Source: DASYHS01 sp035998295 (GTDB lineage: Bacteria; Pseudomonadota; Alphaproteobacteria; Azospirillales; Azospirillaceae). Taken from it: a DNA stretch of 64,000 nucleotides. The DNA is taken from positions 10,001 through 74,000 of the forward strand of contig NZ_DASYHS010000047.1 of the NCBI RefSeq assembly GCF_035998295.1. Direction: 5' to 3'. The notes below the pieces were generated by a model. The model saw nothing but the letters and a program-made list of their open reading frames with translations, was not told where the DNA came from and ran no database searches. The translations under genes were made by a program, and so were the position numbers. Below, in pieces: positions 56,329 to 64,000 of this stretch; within the stretch, counting starts at the first letter, position 1; each line of letters starts with the position of its first letter.

Positions 56329-58749
56329 ATGGCGCCGATATCGGTTCGCTTCACCTATCACACCGGCCTTGCGGCCGATCTGTTCGGCAATGCCCGCCTC
56401 GTCGGCAGTTGGGACGGGGCGGGCAGGCCGGTCGACGCCGGATGGTCGTCCGTGCCGATGGCGGCGGCGACCGGCGAGGATGGGTGCCCCTGCTTCGAGG
56501 CGTCCGTCGCCTTCGATCCGGCCGCCGCCGGCCGGGCGTTCCGCTGGGGCGTGCTCCTCGACGGCCCCGGCGGCGCCGACCGCTGGGGCATCGCGGCGGA
56601 ACCCGACCGCGAGGATGCCCGCGACCTGCACCGGGTATTCACGCTCCGGCCCCACGGGCAGCACGAGGTCTATTATCTGACCCAGTGCCGCCGGCTCGGC
56701 GCCAACAAGGCTGGGAACGGGGTCGGGGCCGGAAATGGCGGGGCGGGCATCCGCTTCGCCGTCTGGGCGCCGAACGCCCGGGCGGTCGAGGTGGTCTTCG
56801 CGGACCCCGACCGCGGCTACGTCGCCGACGACGGGGCCGGGGTGGTGGACACGCTGCCGATCCCGCCGGAGAACAGGGGCCCGGACGGCGTCTGGTCGGT
56901 CGGCCCGGCGGACGATCCCGCGCGCCTGGGCAGCTTCGTGACCCTGGCCGGCCGCCCCTACATGTACAAGATCACCCGCGACGACGGCTCCGTCGCCTAC
57001 CGGACCGACATCTTCTCGCGCCTGCAGTTCGGCGCGGGCGACGTCAACCCCGCGCACGGTGCCTGGTCCGGCAGCCGCGGCACGCTCGACGGCACCGTCT
57101 CCTGCTCGGTCGTGGTCGACCCGGACGTGGTGCTGAGGGACGCCGGGCCGCATGCGGTCGAGGTCTCCGCGGCGGCGTTCTGGGACGGGGAGCACGATCC
57201 GGCCCGCCCGGTGCCGACCCGGGTCGAGGACCTCGTGATCTACGAGCTGCATGTCGGCGCGCTGAACCCCGGCCGTGCCGATGCCGGCGACCTGGAGGAT
57301 GCGATGGCGCTGATCCCCCACCTCGTCGATCTCGGCGTCAACGCGGTGGAACTCCTGCCGATCTCGGAGTTCCGCGACGAGGCCAACTGGGGCTACGCCA
57401 CCTCGCATTTCTTCGCGGTCGAGACCAGCGCCGGCGGGCGCGACGCGCTGAAGCGGTTCGTGCGGGAATGCCACCGCTACGGCATCGCCGTCCTCCTCGA
57501 CGTCGTCTACAACCACTACCACCACCACGCCGAGCGGGCCCAGTGGGCCTATGATTCGACCGCGCCGGAGAACAACGCCTGGTACTGGTACGAGGGCCGG
57601 CCCGCGGACTACCATCACCCCGAGGGCGGCTACGTCGACAACATGTCGACCGCCTGGGCGCCGCGCTTCCACGAGGAGGTCGTGCGCCAGCTCTTCATCG
57701 GCAGCGCCGCCGAGCTGGTCCTGGACTTCCACGTCGACGGCTTCCGCGTCGACCAGACGACGTCGATCCACTCCTACGCCGTCCTTCACGCCGACGGGCG
57801 TCCGGCGGACCGCGCGCGGATCTTCGGGGCCAAGTTCCTGCGCCAGTGGGCGCGGACCTTGCGCCTGATCAGGCCGGACGTGCTGCTGACGGCGGAGGAC
57901 CATTCGACCTGGGAGGACGTGACCAAACCGGCCGAGGACGGCGGGCTCGGCTTCGACGCCACCTGGTACGCCGATTTCTACCACCATCTCGTCGGCGACG
58001 GCGGGAAGGGGCCGGACTACGCCAAGCTGCTGCGCACCGCCGGGTCGGGCGACAACCGGCCGCTGGCGATGGGGGCCTTCGCTGGGGCCCTGCGCCACAG
58101 CCGGTTCCGGAAGATCGTCTACAACGAATCGCACGACGAGGCCGGGAACGCCGCCGGCTCCTCGCGCACGATCCTGGCCGCGGTCGGCGGCGCCCCGCTC
58201 GTCGGCGAGACGCGGCGATGGGCGGAGGCGCGCTGCCGGGTCGCCGCCGGGCTGACGGTGCTCTCGGCGGGCACGCCGATGTTCTTCATGGGCGAGGAGG
58301 TCGGCGCCGCGAAGCCGTACCGCTACCATGACTTCACCCGCCATAAGGAGGACATCGTCGGCGGGCGCAACGGGGACGGAAGGGCGCTGTTCGAGTTCTA
58401 CCGCGACCTCGTGCGGCTGCGGCGCGGCCGGGCCGCCCTGTCGTCGCGCGACATCGATGTCCTCCACGTCCACGACGCCAACCGGGTCCTCGCGTTCCTG
58501 CGCCGGCACGGGCGGGACGTCGTGCTGGTGATCGCCAGCCTCAACGACCGGCCCTTCGACCACGGCTACACGGTCGGGAACGAGCGCCTGCCGGACGGAG
58601 ACTGGACCGAGCTCTTCGACAGCGACGCCGTCCGCTACGGCGGCTGGGGCCTGCGCGCGGGCATCGGCGCGCCCTCCTCATCCAACGGGGCGCTCACCAC
58701 CGTCCTTCCGGCCAGCGGCTTCGTCGTCCTCGCGCTCGGGCGGGATTGA
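56329..58749 (+). CDS. GH13 alpha-glucan branching-enzyme-like protein
   Basis: An 806-aa GH13 protein with a carbohydrate-binding N-terminal domain followed by IRFAVWAPNARAVEVVF, the CBM48 motif found in branching and debranching enzymes. The catalytic barrel has DVVYNHY, nucleophile Asp475 (GFRVDQTT), acid/base Glu523 (LTAEDHS) and Asp603 (ESHDEAG). The overall pattern resembles GlgB or maltooligosyltrehalose trehalohydrolase; the SHDE motif favours a branching enzyme. No glgA, glgC, glgX or treYZ genes adjoin it, so its role is uncertain. Start ATG 56329 follows GGGAGGGAGAG. Confidence 0.83.
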   Translation: MAPISVRFTYHTGLAADLFGNARLVGSWDGAGRPVDAGWSSVPMAAATGEDGCPCFEASVAFDPAAAGRAFRWGVLLDGPGGADRWGIAAEPDREDARDLHRVFTLRPHGQHEVYYLTQCRRLGANKAGNGVGAGNGGAGIRFAVWAPNARAVEVVFADPDRGYVADDGAGVVDTLPIPPENRGPDGVWSVGPADDPARLGSFVTLAGRPYMYKITRDDGSVAYRTDIFSRLQFGAGDVNPAHGAWSGSRGTLDGTVSCSVVVDPDVVLRDAGPHAVEVSAAAFWDGEHDPARPVPTRVEDLVIYELHVGALNPGRADAGDLEDAMALIPHLVDLGVNAVELLPISEFRDEANWGYATSHFFAVETSAGGRDALKRFVRECHRYGIAVLLDVVYNHYHHHAERAQWAYDSTAPENNAWYWYEGRPADYHHPEGGYVDNMSTAWAPRFHEEVVRQLFIGSAAELVLDFHVDGFRVDQTTSIHSYAVLHADGRPADRARIFGAKFLRQWARTLRLIRPDVLLTAEDHSTWEDVTKPAEDGGLGFDATWYADFYHHLVGDGGKGPDYAKLLRTAGSGDNRPLAMGAFAGALRHSRFRKIVYNESHDEAGNAAGSSRTILAAVGGAPLVGETRRWAEARCRVAAGLTVLSAGTPMFFMGEEVGAAKPYRYHDFTRHKEDIVGGRNGDGRALFEFYRDLVRLRRGRAALSSRDIDVLHVHDANRVLAFLRRHGRDVVLVIASLNDRPFDHGYTVGNERLPDGDWTELFDSDAVRYGGWGLRAGIGAPSSSNGALTTVLPASGFVVLALGRD

Positions 58750-58774
58750 CCGCAGCCGCCGTCACAACCACCCC

Positions 58775-58809
58775 TTGACGCCTCTTCGAATTATATTTAG
58801 GATTCCTAA
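58775..58809 (+). promoter_or_regulatory. marR-type promoter with overlapping operator palindrome
   Basis: -35 TTGACG (58775-58780), 17-bp spacer, -10 TAGGAT (58798-58803). The -10 is inside a perfect 6-1-6 inverted repeat TTAGGA-T-TCCTAA (58797-58809), typical of a MarR-family operator. The region is A/T-rich against a GC-rich background and ends 19 bp before the MarR start codon, leaving room for the TAGGAGG Shine-Dalgarno. Confidence 0.7.
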
Positions 58810-58827
58810 TTAATAGGAGGGCCGAGA

Positions 58828-59481
58828 ATGACCGAGGGGAGCGAAGGCGGGACCGGCAGGCATGTCGTCGCCGGGCTTGCGAAGATCGGGATGGCGCTGC
58901 GGAGCCGCGCCTGGCGCGAGGGCGAGCGCCTGGGCCTGACACCGACGCAAGCCCAGGCGCTGGGGCTGGTGCGCGCCCGCGCGCCGCGGCCGGTGCGGCT
59001 GTCGCAGGTCGCGGACGACCTGCAGGTCACCCAGGCCACCGCCAGCGACGCGGTGTCGGCCCTGGTCCGCAAGGGCCTGCTGTCGAAGGACCGGGCCCCC
59101 GACGACGCCCGCGCGGTGGCCTTGCGCCTGACCGCCGCGGGCGAGGCGGCGGCGGACGGGATCGCGGAGTGGCCGGACTTCCTGCTGCGCAGCGTGGACG
59201 CGCTGGACGAGTGCGAGCAGGCGGCCTTCCTGCGCGGCCTCGTGAAGATGATCCGGGACCTGCAGGTGCGCGGCGACATCCCGGTCGCGCGGATGTGCGT
59301 GACCTGCCGGTTCTTCCGGCCGCACGTCCACGACGACCCGCGCGCCCCCCATCACTGCGGGTTCGTCGACGCCCCCCTGGGCGACCGCGACCTGCGCATC
59401 GACTGCCCGGAGCAGGAGCAAGCCTCCCCGGGGCAGCAGGAAGCCGCCTGGGACCGGTTCGTCCGGAACGGCGCGGCATGA
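58828..59481 (+). CDS. MarR-family regulator with C-terminal cysteine cluster
   Basis: A 217-aa regulator. The winged helix (about 20-135) contains LGLTPTQAQALGLVRARAP and LSQVADDLQVTQATASDAVSALVRKGLLSK. An extra C-terminal part has four cysteines, CVTC, HHCGFVDAP and DCPE, forming a putative metal or Fe-S site. Such tails suggest redox or metal sensing. It is preceded by its own palindromic operator and linked downstream to a secreted protein, probably its regulated target. Confidence 0.87.
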   Translation: MTEGSEGGTGRHVVAGLAKIGMALRSRAWREGERLGLTPTQAQALGLVRARAPRPVRLSQVADDLQVTQATASDAVSALVRKGLLSKDRAPDDARAVALRLTAAGEAAADGIAEWPDFLLRSVDALDECEQAAFLRGLVKMIRDLQVRGDIPVARMCVTCRFFRPHVHDDPRAPHHCGFVDAPLGDRDLRIDCPEQEQASPGQQEAAWDRFVRNGAA

Positions 59482-59501
59482 CAACGCGGAAAGGGAAGAC
59501 G

Positions 59502-60236
59502 ATGAAGAGACTGGCGATCGGGGCGGCGGTGCTGGCCCTGGGCATGGCAACGGCGGCGGGGATGGCGACCGCGCACGAGATCGAGGCGAAGGCCGGGGGC
59601 GGGGCGGACCCCGCCTTCGACGTCGTGCGCACCGGCATCGCGACCGAAGGCGGGGACGTCGTGTTCCGGATCGCCGTCAGCGGCGAGGCCGCATCGAGCC
59701 GGCCGACCCCGACCGGCAAGCTCGCCGGCAGCACGGTTTTCTCCTATGTCTGGCCGACCAGCCTGGACAGCGCGACCGTTGGCTTCGAGGCCGGCCAGGG
59801 CATCCTGGCGCTCGCCGTCACCGCGCATCCCGACTTCGACGACACGCCGCTCCAGGACGAGAACGGCGACGGCAGCCCCGGCAACGACGGCGACGTGTGG
59901 CACAGCCACTGGGTCGTCCTGGTCCCGGACGAGGCCTGCGGCCCCGGCGCGCTGAAGGTCAGGGACATCCCCGAAGGCACCAAGCCGCGCCTGCCGCCGA
60001 CCTGGCCGGACCTGCCGATCCTGATCGACAGCCCCGGCCACGAGCCGGAGATCGCCGGCGACACCGTCGAGGTCCGCGTCCCGATCGATCGCCTGGGCGC
60101 GGTCGAGGGCGCATCCTTCGACGGCGTCACCTCAGCATTGCGGGTGAACGCCGACATGCACGCGCCGCTGCTGTGCGTCGCCGACGTGTTCGACGTCGCC
60201 TCCGGCGACCTCAGCCTGCCCGGCAGGGTCCGTTAG
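59502..60236 (+). CDS. Secreted protein of unknown function downstream of MarR
   Basis: A 244-aa protein with a Sec signal peptide (MKRLAIGAAVLALGMATAAGMATA). ATG 59502 has AAAGGGA at good spacing; an in-frame ATG at 59478 overlapping the MarR stop is less suited to a signal peptide. The mature part has a beta-rich pattern, a DENGDGSPGNDGD-like acidic loop that may bind Ca2+, and two cysteines (EACGPG, LLCVAD) that could be disulfide-linked. Coupled to the MarR gene (the alternative ATG overlaps its stop). Function unknown. Confidence 0.75.
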   Translation: MKRLAIGAAVLALGMATAAGMATAHEIEAKAGGGADPAFDVVRTGIATEGGDVVFRIAVSGEAASSRPTPTGKLAGSTVFSYVWPTSLDSATVGFEAGQGILALAVTAHPDFDDTPLQDENGDGSPGNDGDVWHSHWVVLVPDEACGPGALKVRDIPEGTKPRLPPTWPDLPILIDSPGHEPEIAGDTVEVRVPIDRLGAVEGASFDGVTSALRVNADMHAPLLCVADVFDVASGDLSLPGRVR

Positions 60237-60682
60237 CTGATAGCAGTCACCGCTGCCTGGCAGCATTCCCGGCCTGCTATGGACCACTACGAATGACGAA
60301 GGTAGCGGCACAGCAGCATCCTGAACGCTCTCTATAGAGAGACGCCATGCTCCACTGCGATCATGATCGCTTACCTGCGTCGACACTCCAACCTGGGGCG
60401 CCTCTGGCAAGATCGGCTGCGGGCGCCCTTCCTTCTGTTCTCTGCCCCATTATCTTAATCAGCGGTCAAAGTGACCTAAGAGCGAGTGTGATACCCTGCC
60501 GACCTTGAAGGATCCTGCTTCAGCCCACAGATCGGGAACAAGTGGGCTTTTCAGCCATTTTACGTTACCCTGCTGGATAATCGCTCTGAAGCCCAAAAAG
60601 GGGTTTCTCAAGTCGGTTGAGCGCCACCCGACATGGTGCTTGATAGGAGAACCTGAGCATGATGATTGATGGAGGGGCGACA
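60237..60682. other. Intergenic region upstream of the 48-aa/ART-like pair
   Basis: 446 bp, less GC-rich than the flanks. It contains a 14-bp perfect palindrome (CTCTCTATAGAGAG, 60328-60341) and a 5-3-5 inverted repeat GGTCAAAGTGACC (60465-60477). Open frames on the minus strand carry no convincing protein, although a mobile-element remnant cannot be excluded. Both repeats are candidate operator sites for the downstream pair. Confidence 0.4.
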
Positions 60683-60829
60683 ATGAGCGAGCAGCAGCAG
60701 AAGGCCATCCTGGAGGCAATCGAGCGTGCCAACGAGCGCGCCAAGAAGGATGCCGACTATGCCCGCCGTACACTGATTGAAGAGGGCGTCTACACGGAGA
60801 ACGGCGAGCCCGGCGAGCACTATCGATAA
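60683..60829 (+). CDS. 48-aa small protein, candidate antitoxin
   Basis: A 48-aa protein beginning MSEQQQKAILEAIERANERAKKDADYARR, a strongly amphipathic helix with an acidic C-terminus (VYTENGEPGEHYR). GGAGGGG precedes ATG 60683 at good spacing. It ends 2 bp before the start of an ADP-ribosyltransferase-like gene, which is the typical arrangement of an antitoxin gene ahead of its toxin. The family is not recognised. Role inferred from position and size. Confidence 0.55.
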   Translation: MSEQQQKAILEAIERANERAKKDADYARRTLIEEGVYTENGEPGEHYR

Positions 60830-60831
60830 TC

Positions 60832-61440
60832 ATGTCGGTTTTATCGAACCCCTATGTCCTCGGCTACCACGGCTGCAAGAAGGACATAGGGGAAGCCATC
60901 CTCGCAGGCACCAAGCCTCATCTCCGGCACAGCGACAATCCATGGGACTGGCTCGGCAGAGGTATCTACTTCTGGGAAGCTGATCCGGTCCGTGGTTACG
61001 AGTGGGCGAAGGACTATTGCGCTAGGAACGGCGGTGAGCCCTTCGTGATCGGTGCCGTGATCCATCTCGGCAACTGCCTGAACCTGATGGACCGGGCCTC
61101 GCTCAACACTCTCAAGGCCGCTTACGACACCTTTTCAACCTTCCATGACCGAGCGTTCCCGGACAAACCGCTGCCGGTGAACAAGCCCAAGAGCAAAAGG
61201 CACGACCTCGATTGCGCAGTGATCAACCATCTGCACAAGTTGCTTGCGGACAACATTGACGACGAGGGCAATCCGGCACCGTTGCCGCCCTTCAACACGG
61301 TGCGTGGGCTCTATCAGGAAGATGATCCGATCTTCGCCGACTCCATGATCAAGGAGCGGACGCACATTCAGATTGCCGTGCTCACGGCCGAGCAGAGCAT
61401 CCAGGGATACTTCCGGGTTCCTGAGGAACACTACAATTAA
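60832..61440 (+). CDS. PARP-like ADP-ribosyltransferase-fold protein, candidate toxin
   Basis: A 202-aa protein. Residues 11-14 GYHG and 42-49 GRGIYFWE resemble the HxT/HG and GxGIYF motifs of PARP/diphtheria-toxin ADP-ribosyltransferases (His13, Tyr46), with a third beta-strand IQIAVLTAEQ near residue 180 where the catalytic Glu/Gln of the H-Y-E triad would lie. The family is a widespread uncharacterised proteobacterial group. It lies 2 bp downstream of a 48-aa protein, suggesting a toxin-antitoxin pair. The catalytic residue assignment is a hypothesis. Confidence 0.65.
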   Translation: MSVLSNPYVLGYHGCKKDIGEAILAGTKPHLRHSDNPWDWLGRGIYFWEADPVRGYEWAKDYCARNGGEPFVIGAVIHLGNCLNLMDRASLNTLKAAYDTFSTFHDRAFPDKPLPVNKPKSKRHDLDCAVINHLHKLLADNIDDEGNPAPLPPFNTVRGLYQEDDPIFADSMIKERTHIQIAVLTAEQSIQGYFRVPEEHYN

Positions 61441-61476
61441 AAAAGAACCGTAGGCGGATGTCTGCTTCCGCGGATA

Positions 61477-63135
61477 CTACGCCCGCAGCCGGTCGGCGCT
61501 GACGGCCTCCGGGGCGCCCAGCCTGCCCCGAAGATGATCGGCGAGGCGGTCGGCCAGGGCGACCAGCGTCAGCGTCGGGTTGGCGTAGCCGCAGGTCGGG
61601 AACACCGAGCTGCCGGCGACGTACAGGTTCGCGACGCCGAACACCCGGCAGTCCGCGTCGACGACGCCTTCGCGCGGCGTCGCCGCCATCCGGGTCGTGC
61701 CCATGTGGTGGCAGCCGCCCCACAGCCAGGAGGGCCAGGACGTGTCATCGGCGGACAGCCACGGCTCCGGCACGACCCGACCGAGCCCGAGGCGGGTGAA
61801 CTCCCGGTCCAGCGTCTCGACCGCGACGCGGATCGTGCGCTTGTCGAGCGGCGTCAGGCGCCAGTCCAGCCGGGCGCGCGGGCGGCCGAAAGGGTCGCGC
61901 TCCGTGCTCAGCGTGACGCGGCTGTCGGGGTTCGGCGCCTGCTCCGAGCGCGTGAACACCGCACAGGTCCGGCCGCGCGCATAGGCGAGCGCCCCCGCGA
62001 CGCTCGCCGGCAGGTCGGCGCCGATCGTGCGGACGAGGCGCGCGAACTCCTTGTCGTGCGCCAAGGCGCCAAGACCGAACCGGCCAAGGCCGAGCCCGCC
62101 GCGCCCAAGCCGCGCCGCCAGGTCCTTGAGCGCGCCGTATCCCGGCGACGCGCGTCCGGTCGAGGGGTCCGGCAGATAGTCGTCGATCAGGATCGCGCTG
62201 TAGTTCAGCACCTCGTGGCGCCGCTGCGCCGGTTCGGACAGCGCGATGCCGGCCCCGATCGAGGTCCGGCGGACCTGGCGGCGCCGGTACGCCTTCAGCC
62301 AGCGCCGGCTTCCGGCGAAGCGGACCGTCGCCGAGCGCACATGCGGGTGCTCCATGAAGTGGCGGCCGACGAGGTCGTACCCGTTGCCGAGGCCGGCCGG
62401 CGTTTCGGCGGTCGAGGCCAGCAGCAGGCGCGCGTTCTCGATGCCGCCGCAGGCCAGCACGACGGCGCGGGCGTGGATGTCGGCCCGGCGGCCGTCCGGG
62501 CCGGCGACCCGGACGCCGGTCGCCCGGCCGCCGGCGTCCGTGGCGAGGATCTCGACCACGGTCGACGACAGCATGACCGCGACGTTGCCCGCCTCCTGCA
62601 GCTCCCGCCCGAACTTCCGGCCGAAATTGATGCCGGGGCAGTATTGCCAGACGCAGGTTTCCAGGTGCTGCGGGTCGAAGGCCCGGAAGGCGACGCCGTC
62701 CGCCTCCCAGTTCCCCGGGGCGTAGCCCGCCGGGTCGGCCGAGAAGAGGTCGCGCGCGTTCGCGTAGGCCGCTTCCAGTTCCGGAGCGCCGATCGGCCAG
62801 CCGGAATAGGGGATCCAGGATCGCCGTCCGAAATCGGAGGGGCTCATCGCGGCGATGGCCGTCGGCCAACGGCGCCGGTCCTCCGGCCAGCCGTTCATGG
62901 AGCCGCCGAACCGCCGGTAGCGGCACTCGTGCAGCGGCGAGTATGGCAAGCCCGCGTTCTCGCCCCGGGCCAGGTCCTGCATCTCGCGCGAATGATCGTG
63001 CGTGCCGCTCTCGATCAGGCAGATGCGGAGGCCGCGGTCGCGCGAGAGCTTCCTGGCGATGGTGATGCCCGCCGGCCCCGCGCCGACGATCGCGACGTCG
63101 AAGCGGGGCGGCGAGGAGGGGGCGTGCCTGATCAT
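61477..63135 (-). CDS. GMC-family FAD-dependent oxidoreductase
   Basis: A 552-aa GMC-type flavoprotein. FAD motif VAIVGAGPAGITIARKL at the N-terminus, the GGSMNGWP turn, the internal AVVLACGGIENARLLL stretch and the C-terminal GMC_oxred_C motif GGCHHMGTTRMA ... VFGVANLYVAGSSVFPTCGYANPTLT. The His-His pair with the following Asn is the catalytic site of alcohol/sugar oxidation. Substrate unknown. It lies next to an aspartoacylase-family gene on the same strand. Confidence 0.88.
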   Translation of the reverse strand: MIRHAPSSPPRFDVAIVGAGPAGITIARKLSRDRGLRICLIESGTHDHSREMQDLARGENAGLPYSPLHECRYRRFGGSMNGWPEDRRRWPTAIAAMSPSDFGRRSWIPYSGWPIGAPELEAAYANARDLFSADPAGYAPGNWEADGVAFRAFDPQHLETCVWQYCPGINFGRKFGRELQEAGNVAVMLSSTVVEILATDAGGRATGVRVAGPDGRRADIHARAVVLACGGIENARLLLASTAETPAGLGNGYDLVGRHFMEHPHVRSATVRFAGSRRWLKAYRRRQVRRTSIGAGIALSEPAQRRHEVLNYSAILIDDYLPDPSTGRASPGYGALKDLAARLGRGGLGLGRFGLGALAHDKEFARLVRTIGADLPASVAGALAYARGRTCAVFTRSEQAPNPDSRVTLSTERDPFGRPRARLDWRLTPLDKRTIRVAVETLDREFTRLGLGRVVPEPWLSADDTSWPSWLWGGCHHMGTTRMAATPREGVVDADCRVFGVANLYVAGSSVFPTCGYANPTLTLVALADRLADHLRGRLGAPEAVSADRLRA

Positions 63136-63179
63136 GGCTGCATCGACAGCCGCCGCCGGGGTTCGGTTCCCCGGTCCGG

Positions 63180-64000
63180 CTACTTTGCCGCTGGATCGGA
63201 GCCGGACAGCGGAACCGGTTCGGCCAATACCATGGCAATGCCGTCGGGCTGGTAGGCCGCCTCGTTGATGAAGACCGGATACACCGGCCCCTCGCCCCGG
63301 TGGGCCACGACCTCCCCGTCGAACGTCCGGAGCAGCGGCCCGCCGGGAGCGACGGGCTCGTAGTCGCGGCCCTCGCGGGCGGCGTGGACCATGGCCGTGG
63401 GCCGGCCGGCGGCATCCCGCGGATAGAGCACGGGTCCGATCGGGCGATAGGCCGTCACCGGCGGTGCGTCGGGGATCTCCTCCTGGGCCTCCTCGATCGC
63501 GCGCAGCAGGTCGCGCAACGCCGTCTCCATCGCGACGACGGCGGCGTGGCTCAGCGTGTTCTGCACCACGGGCCCGATCTCCAGCGTGAACGACACCGGC
63601 ACGACCGAAGGAAGGTAGGGCTGCTGCCCGACCGTCCCGTAGCCCGGCAGCAGGATCCTGGCCGACGCGTTGAACGCCGCGAACTTCCGCAGGATCGCGA
63701 CCGACAGGGGATCGGTGCCGACCGGCACGATGGTCGTCCCCATGTTCGCGTTGGTGGTGTGGAGGTCGATGATGCAGTCCGTCCCCGTCCGCTCGGCCCC
63801 TTTCGGCCCGAGGGCGCGGTCGAGTTCCCGTGCCAGCGCCGCCTCGCGGGGCTGCGGGTCCTCCGCGCCCGGGGTCTGCGCGCCGAAGCGGCGGTTGAGG
63901 TCGGCGTCGACATACCGCCGCCGGGCGGCGATCGCCTCGGGGTTGGCGATCAGGGTGCGGATGTCGAGGCGCCCGCCGGGCCGCGCGGGGCGGCTGCGCA
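63180..64000 (-). CDS. Aspartoacylase / succinylglutamate desuccinylase family protein (5' truncated)
   Basis: Zinc carboxypeptidase-like amidohydrolase; the start lies beyond the right edge. Recognisable stretches are LIANPEAIAARRRYVDADLNRRF and DLHTTNANMGTTIVP, closely resembling aspartoacylase, where the DLH motif supplies a zinc ligand. The remaining C-terminal domain contains EIGPVVQN. It deacylates an N-acyl amino acid (aspartate or similar). About 273 residues are visible. Its stop lies 45 bp upstream of the GMC gene start. Confidence 0.87.
   Translation of the reverse strand, partial: RSRPARPGGRLDIRTLIANPEAIAARRRYVDADLNRRFGAQTPGAEDPQPREAALARELDRALGPKGAERTGTDCIIDLHTTNANMGTTIVPVGTDPLSVAILRKFAAFNASARILLPGYGTVGQQPYLPSVVPVSFTLEIGPVVQNTLSHAAVVAMETALRDLLRAIEEAQEEIPDAPPVTAYRPIGPVLYPRDAAGRPTAMVHAAREGRDYEPVAPGGPLLRTFDGEVVAHRGEGPVYPVFINEAAYQPDGIAMVLAEPVPLSGSDPAAK

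Noticed and set aside
60459..60833. Minus-strand 124-codon frame over the 48-aa gene
   Set aside because: Its main part is antisense to the 48-aa gene and the rest has no recognisable family; a mobile-element remnant could not be demonstrated.

Overview
The window is a high-GC chromosomal segment from an alphaproteobacterium. The order ubiB-ubiE / mutM - (secreted protein) - enoyl-CoA hydratase - rpsT - dnaA - dnaN - recF - gyrB is typical of the replication-initiation neighbourhood of Rhodospirillales/Azospirillales-like genomes. A close genus cannot be named from the sequence alone. I saw no rRNA, tRNA, CRISPR array, integrase or intact insertion sequence.

Left part (1-25.4 kb), mostly core genes. 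The end of a phosphate-uptake operon (pstA, cut by the window edge, then pstB, phoU, phoB) is followed by two lower-GC orphan genes. Next come a ThiF/MoeB-like enzyme overlapping a DsrE-like protein, an 18-cysteine copper-storage protein, an Rrf2 regulator with cysK, coaBC, an HWE/HisKA_2 histidine kinase, and ubiB/ubiE. mutM to gyrB then run on the plus strand. After gyrB lie a VOC/SRPBCC pair and an AraC/DUF2000 pair.

Middle part (25.4-48.9 kb), accessory genes. A 1599-residue helicase-nuclease of the DUF4011/Vsr-like/DUF3320 type resembles the single-gene Hhe antiphage system. It is followed by an FAD monooxygenase, a secreted protein, and a cytochrome c / DUF305 / lipoprotein operon. A 2398-residue SpvB/RHS polymorphic toxin carries a HINT protease and a C-terminal NS_2-type nuclease. 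Its probable immunity gene lies 9 bp downstream and a small cysteine-containing secreted protein lies upstream. Then comes an unusual ars-like island: an ArsR with a CC-rich tail, two flavoproteins (one with its own CC-rich tail), an MFS exporter and a cupin. It has two inverted-repeat promoter sites and no arsB, arsC or acr3.

Right part (48.9-64 kb), mixed metabolism and regulation. It holds MOSC and glutamine-amidotransferase genes divergent from a MocR regulator, a LysR regulator beside a possible 66-codon gene, and a methyltransferase gene broken by one amber codon. Next are a DrrAB-like ABC exporter, a branching-enzyme-like GH13, a MarR regulator with a cysteine cluster and a palindromic operator, and its secreted neighbour. 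A two-gene candidate toxin-antitoxin module follows: a 48-residue protein and a PARP-like ADP-ribosyltransferase-fold protein. A GMC oxidoreductase and a partial aspartoacylase-family gene end the window.

The strongest candidates for less-described biology are the 48-aa/ART-like pair, the CC-tailed ars flavoprotein operon, and the HINT-nuclease RHS locus with its internal transmembrane hairpin.
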